Shown piece after piece: positions 1 to 10,019 of a DNA stretch of 64,000 bases. The stretch comes from Cenococcum geophilum 1.58. Lineage: Eukaryota > Ascomycota > Dothideomycetes > Gloniales > Gloniaceae. Position 1 is the first letter of the stretch. Every line of letters starts with the position of its first letter. The notes beneath the pieces were generated by a model that had not been told where the DNA came from, searched no databases, and saw only the letters and a list, made by a program, of their open reading frames with translations. The DNA is taken from positions 5,434,867 through 5,498,866 of the forward strand of contig KV748178.1 of NCBI GenBank assembly GCA_001692895.1, written 5' to 3'. The position numbers were made by a program, and so were the translations under genes.

Positions 1-222
1 GCTTATTAGCTCCCTAGAAGACCTTACCTTCTAGCCCTCTTACCCTTAGCCTTAATAATAGCGATAAACGCATTAAGGAGCGAGTGGCCTTTACTATATT
101 ACGAGGTGAGGATATAGATAGGGAGTCCAATAATAGAACAATAGGTATATTGTATAGACAGAGACAAATCCTTAAGGGAAAAAGGAGGAGTCTGTGTGCG
201 AGGTAGGAAGGGTTTTCCCTAG

Positions 223-283
223 GCATGTGCAGAGCACGTGCCTCACGGGCGAGTCACCCCTGGGTTGCCCCAGGGTCGCCCGT
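223..283. repeat. two adjacent stem-loops (inverted repeats)
   Basis: Positions 223-230 and 234-241 form an 8-bp near-palindrome around a 3-base spacer (GCATGTGC / GCACGTGC). Positions 245-252 (ACGGGCGA) pair perfectly with 276-283 (TCGCCCGT), and inside this stem 258-264 (CCCTGGG) pairs with 269-275 (CCCAGGG). The stretch is GC-rich and has escaped the C-to-T erosion seen around it. It lies just upstream of the Myb-like pseudogene. It could be the end of a small transposon or a promoter-proximal structure; the sequence does not decide. The rest of 1-326 holds no gene I recognise; a TATA-like CTATATAACT near 293 is the only promoter-like element. Confidence 0.6.
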
Positions 284-326
284 ACCTTACGGCTATATAA
301 CTATCTACTTAGGTTTCACCTGACAT

Positions 327-1271
327 ATATAGTCTACTAGCCCTTCCCTTTAGCAATCTTCGTCTTCTTATAATATTAGATTAGATATTAAATTACCGCA
401 AGATAAGGTTAATAATAATTGTAATTAAATTCTAGACAATCTTATTAATAGCCTAGCTAAAAAATGCGATTATAGCGATAATGCTAAGGACGGCGAGGTT
501 ATAGACGAAAGTAATGCCAAGAACTATAACTATAGAAGCGATAATAGCGGCGATATAGATAATAACGACGCTAGGGATAGCGATAGCAGCAATAGCGATA
601 GCAGTAATAGTAATAGCAGCGATAGTAATAGTAGCGATAGTAATAAGGGTAGCGAGGCCTATGGGTATATAGGGCAGCAAGGATCGCTAGCGCCTATTAG
701 TAGTAAATTAAAACTAAAACGTGCTATAAAGTATTGTCTTTAACGGTCTTACCTTTCTCCTTTAATTCTATTTATGCGCACATCTAACCAGAGTACTATA
801 CTTAGTAGTAATTATTATAAGCGGGCTAAATCTCCTATATATAATTGCTTTTATACCTAAAAGCCGCTATTAAACTTAGCCTTTAACTTTAACTCTAGTA
901 AATCAATACTAGGAGCCGTCTTAAATACTAATTTAAAAGAATGGATAATTTAAGTAACTCTTAGGCGCTAGGAAAACGGGTTATATATATTAAATATCTT
1001 TCCTTAATAATTCCCTTTACCTTTTAACCTAGTTAAACAGCCCTAGGACCTAAAGCCCTAAGAGCTAAAGTTTAGAGTAAAATTTACTAAAAAGGAAGAC
1101 GCGCTACTTATTAAATTAAAAAAGGAATATAACCTTTTATGGGAATAGATTAAAGACTACTTTTTAAAGAGAACTCTTAGATTACTATAGGCGCATTATT
1201 ATTTAAAATTAAAGGCCTGGCCTACTATATAGAAGAAAAGGGGCTAGCCCACTAGGCGGAAGAGACAGTAA
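327..1271 (+). pseudogene. Myb/SANT-like DNA-binding protein pseudogene
   Basis: One continuous plus-strand frame runs about 300 codons, interrupted only by TAA/TAG at positions expected to be Gln. The N-terminal part contains an acidic Ser/Asn/Asp-rich tract (about 540-650). The C-terminal part (1080-1245) is a SANT/Myb-like helix-turn-helix: it begins KFTKKEDALLIKLKKEYN, has the conserved Trp of helix 2 (LWEQIKDYF when the stop is read as Gln), and ends in an LQ-H-Y-LKLK helix, as in the fungal family with the pattern 'FTxEEDALLxxLKxxxNLxWxxI'. The last codons are basic (KKRG, RRKR), then TAA TAA TAG at 1269-1277. The same frame holds from about 400 to 1271, so no indel is needed. The start codon is not identifiable; 327 is the first codon after an upstream in-frame TGA. 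It would have been a nuclear DNA-binding protein; targets unknown. Family call fairly sure, inactivation certain. Confidence 0.75.
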
Positions 1272-2814
1272 TAATAGTAGGGCCCTATAGCGCATTTTCT
1301 GCAACGTCTTATAATTTCCCATTATTAGCCTATTTTCTTAGCACTATGATTATAAGGCGGTTACGGCTTTGGTATATATTATAAGCCTAAAAGGTATAAA
1401 GGTATAGGCTTAGCGACAAGGAACACCAAAAGCGAGATCCGACCCATACTGTCCTATGGGGGTTCCTTTCCGTCTCATCCTGTCCGTACGGTCAAGCTGA
1501 GAGTGAGGATCTCGTCTGTTACCGATGTAGCGGCGTTACGTCGTGGCTAGAGGGCGCTTTCGAATGCGTCGTCCTTAACGCCGTTAGAAAAGCAGAGTTT
1601 TCGCGGGTCTTGGCGTGCCAAGAATTAAAAAACCATAAGGACAACTTATTACGAACAGAGGAATGGTTTTAAGAACTACCCGACGTCTTCTTACCTAGGC
1701 TCCGATCTAGGGCCACAAGCTAGCGCTTGCATTTGCTGGTAGAAGCGATAGGTAGATCTAAGGGGATAACAGGGCACCTCTATACTTGTTCCGCTTTAAG
1801 ACTGTCCAGTAGCGAGGGTACAGGAAGAATCTTAATACCGTTAACTATATTTAGCGACGTTAATCCTCCCTTTCTACGCAGCGGCGTTAACCTTTCTCTA
1901 GGTGGCGACGTTAATCTAAAACGGACTAAGAAAGAGCTAGGACGAACCTGTATAGGTAGGCTGGAACGGACCTAGATGTAGGTGTTGGTTAAGATGGGAG
2001 GATAACAAGTTTGGTTAGTAGGCGGCTGAGGGACGATAGCTGCGCGGTGTCGAGTTATTATGGGCCCACGCCTGCAAGACACGGTCGGCCTGTTATCGCG
2101 AGAGCGTTATAGGTAACGCGAAGCAGCTAGCAACGGCTGTGGGGTGTGGTATATAATGGTAGCGACGGACGACTCTAGGAACCTTACCCCTTTACTAGGC
2201 TCTGACTCCTGGTGGACCTATCTTAGAGGAAGGATTAACACCTTATTAATGACACTGTCTATATAGCCTAAAAGGACAGACGCGCGTGTTGGTTTATCTA
2301 GGTAGGGTAGGCTGTAAGGATAGGCTTATAGAGCAAATCAGGTATACATAGGCAGTGGCTGGTTTTGGCTGGCTGGCTGCTGTAGAAGTAGATAGACGTC
2401 AAGGGGCGTCCGAAGTGGAAAACTATAGTAGAGGGCCCTGGCAAGAGGGCCTCCGTAACTCTACTTTATATATAACTCTTGTAGCTCTACAATGTAAATG
2501 TATCCTAGCTAGGGCACCTAACTCCGGCCTGCCTATGCGGCTACAGCTAATAATCGACGATATATGTAGTGGTATTCTGCCCTAGGCACGCTGCGGGCCG
2601 GGCGGAAATGTATTACTATACTGGAATATCCTTATATAAAGAGCTCCTAACTAAGCTAAAGGCTGCTAAGGTAGTTGCGGACTAGTTTATATAGACAAAC
2701 CTCTTACTATACCTTTTATTTGCTAGAGAGCTGGCTAGGGTAAAGAAAGGAGGCTAGGAAGTGCTTTAAGAGGCGGAGGATAAATACTATAGGGATAGTA
2801 GAATATGGCAGAAT
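1272..2814. other. gene-free stretch with a GC-richer, less RIP-damaged island
   Basis: From about 1400 to 2600 the base composition shifts: CpG, CpA and TpG are common again, in contrast to the flanks. Short open frames on the plus strand at 1727-1975 and 2355-2585 have no motif I recognise and are probably chance. The island may be a younger insertion or a segment present in single copy that escaped RIP. No terminal repeats were found for it. Confidence 0.4.
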
Positions 2815-3190
2815 TTTGTAGATGGCAACCTAGCAGAAGTTGGCAGAACTCTAGCAACCTAGTAGAATTTGGCAGAACTCATTAACCTAGTAGAATTTGG
2901 CAGAATTTAGCAACCTAATAGAAGTTAGCAGAATTTTAGCAATCTAATAAAATTTAGCAAAGTTTAGGCAACCTAATAGAAATTAGCAGAGTTTTAGCAA
3001 CCTAATAGAAATTAGTAGAGTTTTGGTAACCTAATAGAATTTAGTAGAATCTTAGCAACCTAGCAGAACCTAATAACCTAATAGAAGTAGTAGAACTTTA
3101 GCAACCTAGTAGAACTTAACAGAATTTAGTAACCTAGTAGAATTTAGCAGAGGTTAATATCCTAATAGAACTTAATAAAACTTGGCAAGG
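2815..3190. repeat. ~27-bp minisatellite, about 13 units
   Basis: A degenerate tandem array with a unit close to 'AGCAACCTAATAGAATTTGG' plus 'CAGAATTT'. The core AACCTA(G/A) recurs about 13 times between 2827 and 3170 with 25-30 base spacing. Differences between units are largely C/T and G/A transitions. Units do not alternate with unique spacers, so this is not CRISPR. Confidence 0.85.
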
Positions 3191-3358
3191 TATAGAGCTG
3201 CGTATATTAACGTAGATGTAAATAATAGAATATTTTACACTACTACTAGCCTTATAGGCCACCGGCCTACGCCCTACCTAGATAACTAAAGTAGCTAGGA
3301 ACGGAACCTAGGCCCTAGCTATACACCCTACTAAATAAACCCAGGAGTACACATTAAG

Positions 3359-3564
3359 ATGGCTTTTCTATAGCGCCTTAAAGAGATATCTACTTATGCT
3401 TAGCAGTTACTAATTAGAAGAGAGGCTATGTAGGCCGTATAATAAGAGAAGGAGAGGTTTTATCTGGCCCTAGTGGTACGGTTCCCCTCTTATACATATA
3501 TATATATATACCTATATAGACCCGCTATATAGACCCTAACGGGAGCCGCAATAGCGTAATTAAA
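3359..3564 (+). pseudogene. short hypothetical protein remnant
   Basis: A plus-strand frame starts with ATG at 3359 and reads MAFLQRLKEIST, then an Ala/Gln/Glu-rich helical stretch (about 30 residues) if TAA/TAG are taken as eroded Gln codons. It then runs into a TA-rich microsatellite at 3494-3512 that codes for Tyr-Ile repeats. The regular Q-to-stop pattern suggests a real former gene, perhaps with a coiled-coil N-terminus. I do not recognise the family, and the end is arbitrary. Confidence 0.3.
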
Positions 3565-4559
3565 TATCATAACATATAGGCTTAGCGAGTTTTTACGCAA
3601 GCCTCTAATTATTTGCCGGAATTAGGGTCCTATTAGTTTAAAGCATTTAAGGCGGGATAGGAATTTAATATTAGTATTTTAGGAGGTATAAGTTTAAAAT
3701 AATATGCTAGGTCCTAGGCGGGTCTGGTTATATAGTAACGTATATTATAGGGTAGGGCTAATATCTAGGTTAATATAACTACAGTATCCCTACTTTTTAG
3801 TGGCTTTATAATAGCGGGTCCTATAAAAATAAAAAGCCAGGGTTTACATTTAATGGTCTAATTATTTAAGTGCATTTTCTTAAGGCGGTGTTGCTGTATA
3901 TAGCCGTTTTTATCTAAATTTTGCTGCTAATATATCTGTGTTATATATCTCTAATTAAAAAAAAGCCTTATAAGCTATAAGACTCGTTATATTACTAGGT
4001 ATTATAGCACTTATAGCTATTTATCCTCTCTTTTACCATTAATATACTTAAAAGAATTCGTTAAGTTATATACTTCTCTATACTTAAGATATGCTAATCT
4101 ACTAAGATTATAGTAAAATATAAAGAGGGCTAGAAGAAACTAAGACATTTCTTAAAGATAAATTATATCGTCCCCTACCCTAGCGCTATTATACTAGGTA
4201 GATAAGCGTATTTTAACCTAATACCTATAATATAAAGTACGGCACAGTTTAGGAGCTTACTAGTAAGCGGAAAGTGTTTAGTATATCTAGAATAAAGGAT
4301 AGTTAGTATATTATACTATATATAAGAATAGTAAGACTAATAGACTTATAAAGTATAAAACTTTCCTTTATTAACGCTAATAACGCCTAAGAAATAGGTA
4401 AAGTATAAATCTAGATAGAGAAGCCTTTAGATTTTTAAGTAAAGGATAAAATATTGTAAATATTAAAAGGAAAGCCTTAAGAGTATAGAGGAAATGCCGC
4501 GGCGCCGCTACTAGAGATAGATTCCGTAAACCTATAAATAAGTTTAAATAGTTTAAAAA
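3565..4559. other. no recognisable gene
   Basis: AT-rich, RIP-like sequence downstream of the kinase pseudogene. I see no motif, repeat pair or RNA gene in it. Confidence 0.4.
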
Positions 4560-5290
4560 AATCCTAGTTTTATAAACATACCTTACTTATCTATTTCTTT
4601 AATAACACTATTTATATAGTTATATTTACCGTTCTAATAGCCTCTAATAATAACTCTAAATGCCCCTAGGGACTTTAATTCGGGAAATATTCCTTATTTA
4701 TAACGATCCTCTATATTATTATTAGAAAGTTCGTAAAAGGCGATATAATATATTAAGATATAATAATAAGCCGATCTAAAGGCAAAAATTTCGTCCTTTT
4801 AAGGCATACTTAGATATAGAGGTTAGGCTTAAACGGAGTATAAAGCGAGAAAAGGGGACCTATTAATTAATAAACTAGCGAAGTTAATTAGCTTTGCGTT
4901 TAAATGTTTATCTAAGAGAATATTATAGTATAAAATATTACTATATATAATACCTTTAGAGTAAATATATTTAAGAACGTCTATAAGCTATAAAATCTAA
5001 CATATTTATAAAGTTTAATTAACGTTATTGCTTTTATCTTAAAGAAACCTATAGAGCTAGCCGTTTAGAGCGCGTTCTAGATATATTACTATATGGTTAT
5101 CTTTCTAAAAAAGTTCGCTACTATAGTATTATAAGAGTCTATTATATTAACTAAGTCTTTTATAGATCTCCTTTTTAACTTTAATAAAGTATTAAGAATT
5201 TGTGTTATTTGGAGCTTTAATAACCTTATTTTAAAGTTTATCGTAATATATAGTGCCTAAAACTCCCTAGCCAATAAAATTCTTACAGCT
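4560..5290 (-). pseudogene. protein kinase domain pseudogene (fungal Ser/Thr-kinase-like)
   Basis: Read on the minus strand from 5290, one frame holds a kinase domain with stops only at Gln/Trp/Arg-type codons. In order: a glycine-loop (NFIG-GVLGTIY), the VIK-containing strand with the catalytic-Lys position (NKVIKAP), a helix with the αC Glu (KKEIYKRL), hinge region (IVIYLERALNG), the catalytic loop now degraded to YSKGIIYSNILYYNILLD (family norm is HSKGIIHxDIxxxNILLD), the DFG equivalent changed to INFAS, an APE-region remnant (SMP-KDEIFAF), and a C-lobe helix (GIFPELKSLGAFRVIIRGY). The catalytic Asp is Asn and the DFG Asp is Asn, both G-to-A changes. This resembles the large fungal family of small orphan kinases found in expanded gene families. 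It would have been cytoplasmic; substrates unknown. It lies downstream of the ankyrin blocks on the same strand but is too distant to call a fusion. Confidence 0.82.
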
Positions 5291-5929
5291 GCAGCTAGGG
5301 GGTAGTACTATAATAAAGTCTATAAGTGTTAATAAAGTAGTTAATATTAAATATATAAAGAGCTTTAAAGGGGTAGTAAAATCCTAGTGTTTAGCTAACT
5401 AATTTATTATTCGCCTTATATTTTAGACGCTATTCCTAAATAAGATTAGTCTTTATAGCAGATATACTAACCCTATACTCTATAATAAGATAAATATAAA
5501 GAGGGGTAATAACTTCTAGCAAAGGGACGGCAATAATTGTGGTATGCCCTTCTTTTTAGCCTAGGGATCTCTTTCTAGCTTTAGGTTCTACTTTTAACTT
5601 ATTTTATTATAGCGCATTTTCTATAACTAAAAATTGTTACTAAATATAGCTATATGCTGGCTAAGGCTATAGTTATTAAATATACTAGGCTGTGCTGCTA
5701 ACTATGTAATTGCTGTGGTTAAATATAAAGCTAGGCCTAGTATATAGTAAGAACTTACTAATATAGAAAGGAAGTGGATCTCTAAGAGGTTAAGGTATAT
5801 AGAAAATAATTGCATTAATTAGCAAAAAGAAGAGTTAGCCAATCTATAGAATTTTATATTTATTATATTATTAAGAACTACGGACCTGCTAATTAATCTA
5901 TATACTAAAGTTAGATTACTTCTAGGTTA
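5291..5929. other. spacer between kinase and ankyrin pseudogenes
   Basis: AT-rich sequence with no recognisable domain. A short low-damage patch lies near 5560-5640. Nothing further is supported. Confidence 0.35.
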
Positions 5930-6610
5930 ATTTTAACCTATCCTTTAATATTGGATTAAAGGACTGCTTATACTACTATACTAGTCTATAGATTTTAGAC
6001 TATTACTTTTATACTCTAAAAGCAGTTAGACTATCGTAGCATCCTTATATACTTTAGCTATAAATAATAGCGTTCTGCCTAAAGAGTCCCTTAAGTTAAT
6101 ATTAACACCCCTATACTTAACTAGAAGTTATACTATTATATTATACTTATAATTAACAGCCTATAATAGTAGTATCCGACTAAAGCGGTCTCTTGTGTTA
6201 ATATATTTATTTTTATATTCTAGAAGCAGTTAAACTATATCTTTATACCCCTTTTCTAAGCTAATAATAGCGGTATCCAGCCGTTTTCCTATTTATAGTT
6301 TATATTAACGCTTTCTAAAAGTAGCTGCACTACTGCCGTCTGCCTAAACCTTACGGCGTATAACAGCTTATAGGAAAAGTCCTTTAGGTTAAGACTGCTA
6401 AGTCCACTTCTAATTAACAGCCGTACTACTAATTTATGTCTATCCCTTACTGCCCACAATAAATCTATACGCCCGTAGTATCGATATTAAGTTACCACTC
6501 TAATTTTAGTAGCTTTAAGAAATTTTTAAGCAGTTATATCTTATCCTCGTTTTATAGCCTATATTAGTGCCGTAATATCCTCCCGTTTAACGTTACAGCA
6601 ATAAAAGTAG
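5930..6610 (-). pseudogene. ankyrin-repeat protein pseudogene, block 1
   Basis: The minus strand encodes successive ~33-residue ankyrin repeats, with stops at Gln positions and at least one frameshift near 6270. Readable units include REDITALI-AIKRG, DLLWAVRDRHKLVVRLLI, LLYAVRFRQTAVVQLLLES-NINY, ENGWIPLLLA, KDIV-LLLEYKNK and LRDSLGRTLLFIA-VYKDATIV-LLLE. The alternation of 'G-TPLL-AA' and 'VV-LLL' segments and the Asn/Asp-Val-Asn β-turns is diagnostic of fungal ankyrin proteins, usually protein-interaction scaffolds. About five to six repeats remain. It may be the C-terminal part of the same gene as the block at 7770-8690, separated by ~1.1 kb of unrelated sequence, or a second family member. 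Confidence 0.75.
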
Positions 6611-7769
6611 AGATTTAGAATACTATAGAGGCGGTTATTTGTCTAGGCAAAGGAGCAGTTATATAGGTATATTTTAGGTAAACCTACTTATCTAATTGCT
6701 TTTTTAATTTAGGTTTTATACTATAATTTAATAGTAATATAAAACGTATATTATATTAATGCGTAGTTATAAATAAGCTAAAATCCTAATAATAAAGTCC
6801 TTTTGGGAAATAGTGGGTCGCCTATAATCTATAGTAAATTAAAAGTAGAAGGGTAAATGCTAATTAAATCCGAGATTGAGGATATTTATAGGAATATTTA
6901 TCTTGCGCCTAAAGAAAGTAAAAAATGTCTTTAATAGCAGACATTAAGGCTTTAGGCTTAATCTAATAAGTAAGCACTTTAGAGAACAGTTAGCACAGTC
7001 TACTATAAGGGGAAAAAAAATAGAAACTAAAGGAGATAACGATAATAGAAAGAGCTAATAATAATTCCTTTATTAATTGAAGGTAAAACAGCCCTATTAA
7101 AGGCCTATTAAAAGGGCTATTAGAACACTTAAAGAAATAGTAAATATAAAACACACAGCACAGAATTAAATATATAAATTTAAAAGTTTAATTATTAGCG
7201 GTAATAGCATTGCTACGGCATAGTAAACTCCTAAATTTTTTAAAAAAAAGCCCTATTATTCCGTTTTTAAGCGAAAATAGTAAGGTATAGGGCGTAGGCA
7301 GGAATAATATAAGCGCTACGGCTTAATCCTTTAGTGCTGTTTTAAGCGCTAAAACTATATAAATTAGGTCTTAAATGCGAATTTACTTAAAAAAGGACAC
7401 TAAATAATAAATTTTTAAAGGGATGGTGAATAATGGAAATAGGTAGTAACTTTTTAATAATTAGCGTAGATATATAGTGTTTTCTGGTCTATAACTAATC
7501 AGCCTATTAGTTTTAGTTTGTTTTATAACGCGTAAGGCTCTAATATAGTAGGGCTTATGCAATTTACTAGGGCTGCTAAGAGATCGCCAGGTATCTCTTA
7601 GATAAGGCTACGCCCCTATAACTTAATAGCGATGTAAAATTAGGAGGTAACTAGTATAAAGACGGATAGGGGAGAGAATAATATTAGAGTTAGCGATAAT
7701 AGTTTGCTTAGTATAAGGAAGTTAACCGCAGCTTTTACTCTTTCTTAGTGACTAGTTTTCTAATTTATA
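6611..7769. other. sequence between the two ankyrin blocks
   Basis: No ankyrin signature is visible here, although both flanks encode it on the same strand, so this may be an insertion. It contains 7513-7555, a 43-base segment repeated at 9529-9571 (shared core AACGCGTAAGGCT then TAATATAGTAGGGCT). If this were a terminal repeat the unit would reach ~9571, which does not fit a simple insertion between the blocks. Confidence 0.35.
7513..7555. repeat. 43-bp direct repeat, copy 1 (partner 9529-9571)
   Basis: Both copies share TTAGTTT, then AACGCGTAAGGCT, then TAATATAGTAGGGCT, differing by transitions and one or two other changes. Spacing is about 2.0 kb. No protein reading is implied. They could be pieces of a dispersed element. 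Confidence 0.6.
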
Positions 7770-8690
7770 GGAAAGTTAAGTATATATAGTATTAAAGTCT
7801 ATATTATTATCCTTTCTAAGTAGTAGCTAAACCAGTAGCTTATATATCTTATCTATTAACCCTACTAGCCGCGTATTTAATAAATATATTTCTCTTATCT
7901 TATACCAGCCCTCCACTGCCTACTATAACGGCATTCCACTATATTTATCCTTAGATTTCGCATTAATGCCGTCCTTAAGTAATAGTTTTACTATAGTTTT
8001 ACGTACCTATTAAGCAGCCTATAAAAGTAGTATCTAACCATTACTATCCTTAAAATTAGAGTTAACGCCTTTCTACGTAAGTAGCAGCTTTACTATTCCC
8101 TCTTATCCACTCTCTATAGCCTATAAGAGCGGAGTCTAACCTTTAATATTGGTAGAGTTTAGGCTAATACTGTCCTTTATAAGTAGTAGCTTTACTATTA
8201 CCTTATGCCCGCGTTCCGCAGCCACTAATAGCGGCATTTAATTATAGAAGCCCTTAGGGTTTAGGCTAACACTATTATATATAAGCAGCAGCTGTACTAC
8301 CCCCTTATACCCGTTTATCGCGGCCTATAATAATAGTATATCTCTAAGAGCGCTCTTAGGATCTAGGTTAACGTTATCCCGTATAAGTAGTAGTTTTACT
8401 ACTACCTTATTTTTATATTCTGCGGCTAATAACAGTAGCGTAGCCCTAAATTTATCCTTAGAGTTTAGATCGATATTATCCTATATAAAAGGTATCTTTA
8501 CTACCGCCTTGTAACCGTTACTTATAGCTAGTAATAACGGCATCTAACCAAAATTATCTATCGCCTAGATATTAGCTTCTACTTCTAATAGAATATAAGA
8601 CTCCGCTTCCTATCTATATTCTACAGCCTATAATAACGCTAAAATTTTAGAGCGCTATGGTAATTTATTTATTAATAAAAGCAGTAGTAT
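7770..8690 (-). pseudogene. ankyrin-repeat protein pseudogene, block 2
   Basis: About eight ankyrin repeats are readable on the minus strand in one main frame, starting near 8690. Examples: ANI-AIDNFG-MPLLLAIS, NIDLNSKDKFRATLLLLAAE, KVVVKLLLIRDNVNLD, GVVQLLLIYNSVSLN, ERGHKVIVKLLLIKDSISLN, and DGINAKSKDKYSGMPL. Stops sit at Gln codons (for example the Q of 'LLLQAA'), as expected from RIP. Toward 7800 the frame breaks (…IYKLLV-LLLRKDNNIDFN). No NACHT, kinase or F-box domain is readable upstream of 8690, so the N-terminus is missing or unrecognisable. Role: protein-protein interaction scaffold by family; the specific function is unknown. Confidence 0.82.
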
Positions 8691-9528
8691 TTCTAGATAA
8701 AGAGAGATATATATATTAGCTCTATACTAATAGGATCTAAATAAGTAATAGAAATCTAGTAGTAGAAGGCTTACTATCTAAGTAGCTGGCTATATAGTAG
8801 TATTTAAAATATATTTTAAGGATATAAGTCCCGTAACTTAAACTAGTAAATATAAAGTAGATTACCCTTTACTATAAAAGGATTTAAAATATATTTATAG
8901 GGGGGAAGGTGGCGTAAGAGGTATTTATTTTGTTAGACTATTATTGCTTGTTTTTACTAAACATTAAATAAAAAGATATTTTAAAGTTAGGATTAGGGAT
9001 TTAGGAAACCGAAAATAGAACCAAAAAATGGGAAAACAAAAAGGATTTCTTTAGTAGGAGGGCGTGCACTATTAATCCGACTAAGTATATATAATACCAC
9101 GCTAGAGAGCTAGGGATGCCTAAATCCTAATAAGTTAAGTCAAATAAATCGCGAAAGTTATTTAGTCCTTCCCTAATAGGCTTTGTTTTAATTATTACTA
9201 ATTTAAAGAGATTTACTATTATAAGTGAACGCGCTAAGAGCTACGTTAGGAGGGCCGTATAGTAGGCGGATAGGTAGGTAAAAAGGGGATATTAAAGAGG
9301 CTAGTATATAAGGACAGTATAATAGTAGATAAGTATAGGGAGGCTAAGAATACGTTAAGCGCGTCTTATAATAAGGAAATAATTAGGGAGAAAAGTGTAA
9401 GGAAGTAAGTAAGGTAGGAATAAATACTAAAGATTAAAAATTAGGCGTAGAAAAGTTAAGCTAACCTAATGTGGCTTAGACTAAGGCTTTATAGGGCTTA
9501 GTTAAATATTAAGCTATAATAACCGGTA

Positions 9529-9571
9529 TTAGTTTATTCCGTAACGCGTAAGGCTTTAATATAGTAGGGCT
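9529..9571. repeat. 43-bp direct repeat, copy 2 (partner 7513-7555)
   Basis: Second copy of the segment described at 7513-7555. The surrounding 8691-9680 interval is AT-rich, carries a Lys/Arg-rich plus-strand frame near 9200-9500 with RIP-type stops, and has no recognised domain. Confidence 0.6.
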
Positions 9572-9677
9572 CCTAAAAGTGGGCTTCCTAGGGTTAATTA
9601 TATAAGCGCTAATAGATAATTATATAGCTAGTCCTAAAATAAGCTAAACCTAATATGTTAAATATAGATAGTTAACT

Positions 9678-9800
9678 TCTTTTTATAGCGGTTAATCGAC
9701 TTATTTCCTAAAACTAGGATCTAGTTTCTTAAAACCGGATCCGGTTTTTAGGATCGTGCCCTTTTTATAGCAGTTAATTAGCTATCTCCTAGGGTTAGGT
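9678..9800. repeat. palindrome cluster around GGATCC cores
   Basis: Positions 9731-9748 are a perfect 18-bp palindrome, AAAACCGGATCCGGTTTT. Immediately upstream, about 9709-9728, lies an eroded copy (AAACTAGGATCTAGTTT) that matches the same palindrome after C-to-T and G-to-A changes. The cluster is bracketed by a direct repeat: CTTTTTATAGCGGTTAAT near 9678 and CTTTTTATAGCAGTTAAT near 9770. Further GATC-centred pieces occur to about 10025. No gene is visible here. Confidence 0.65.
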
Positions 9801-10019
9801 TTGGTTTTAAGATCGCGATTTAAGCTAGGGTAAAAATAGCCCTATGCCTACTTTTCCAAGACTATTAAGCCGCTTAGCTTAACCACTTTATCTTTTTAGC
9901 TATATTTGGTGTATTTAGCTTAATAAACGTTCCTAATAGTTAACTGGCCCGTTTTCAAAAACAGACTTAAGATATAGTCTTTAGAATTAAACCCAGTTCT
10001 TAGAACAAGATTTAGTTTT

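Noticed and set aside
453-680. Minus-strand Ile/Ala-rich open frame
   Set aside because: It is the antisense shadow of the Ser/Asn/Asp-rich tract of the Myb-like pseudogene on the plus strand.
2815-3190. Possible CRISPR-like array
   Set aside because: Units are directly adjacent with no unique spacers and the genome is eukaryotic; this is a minisatellite.
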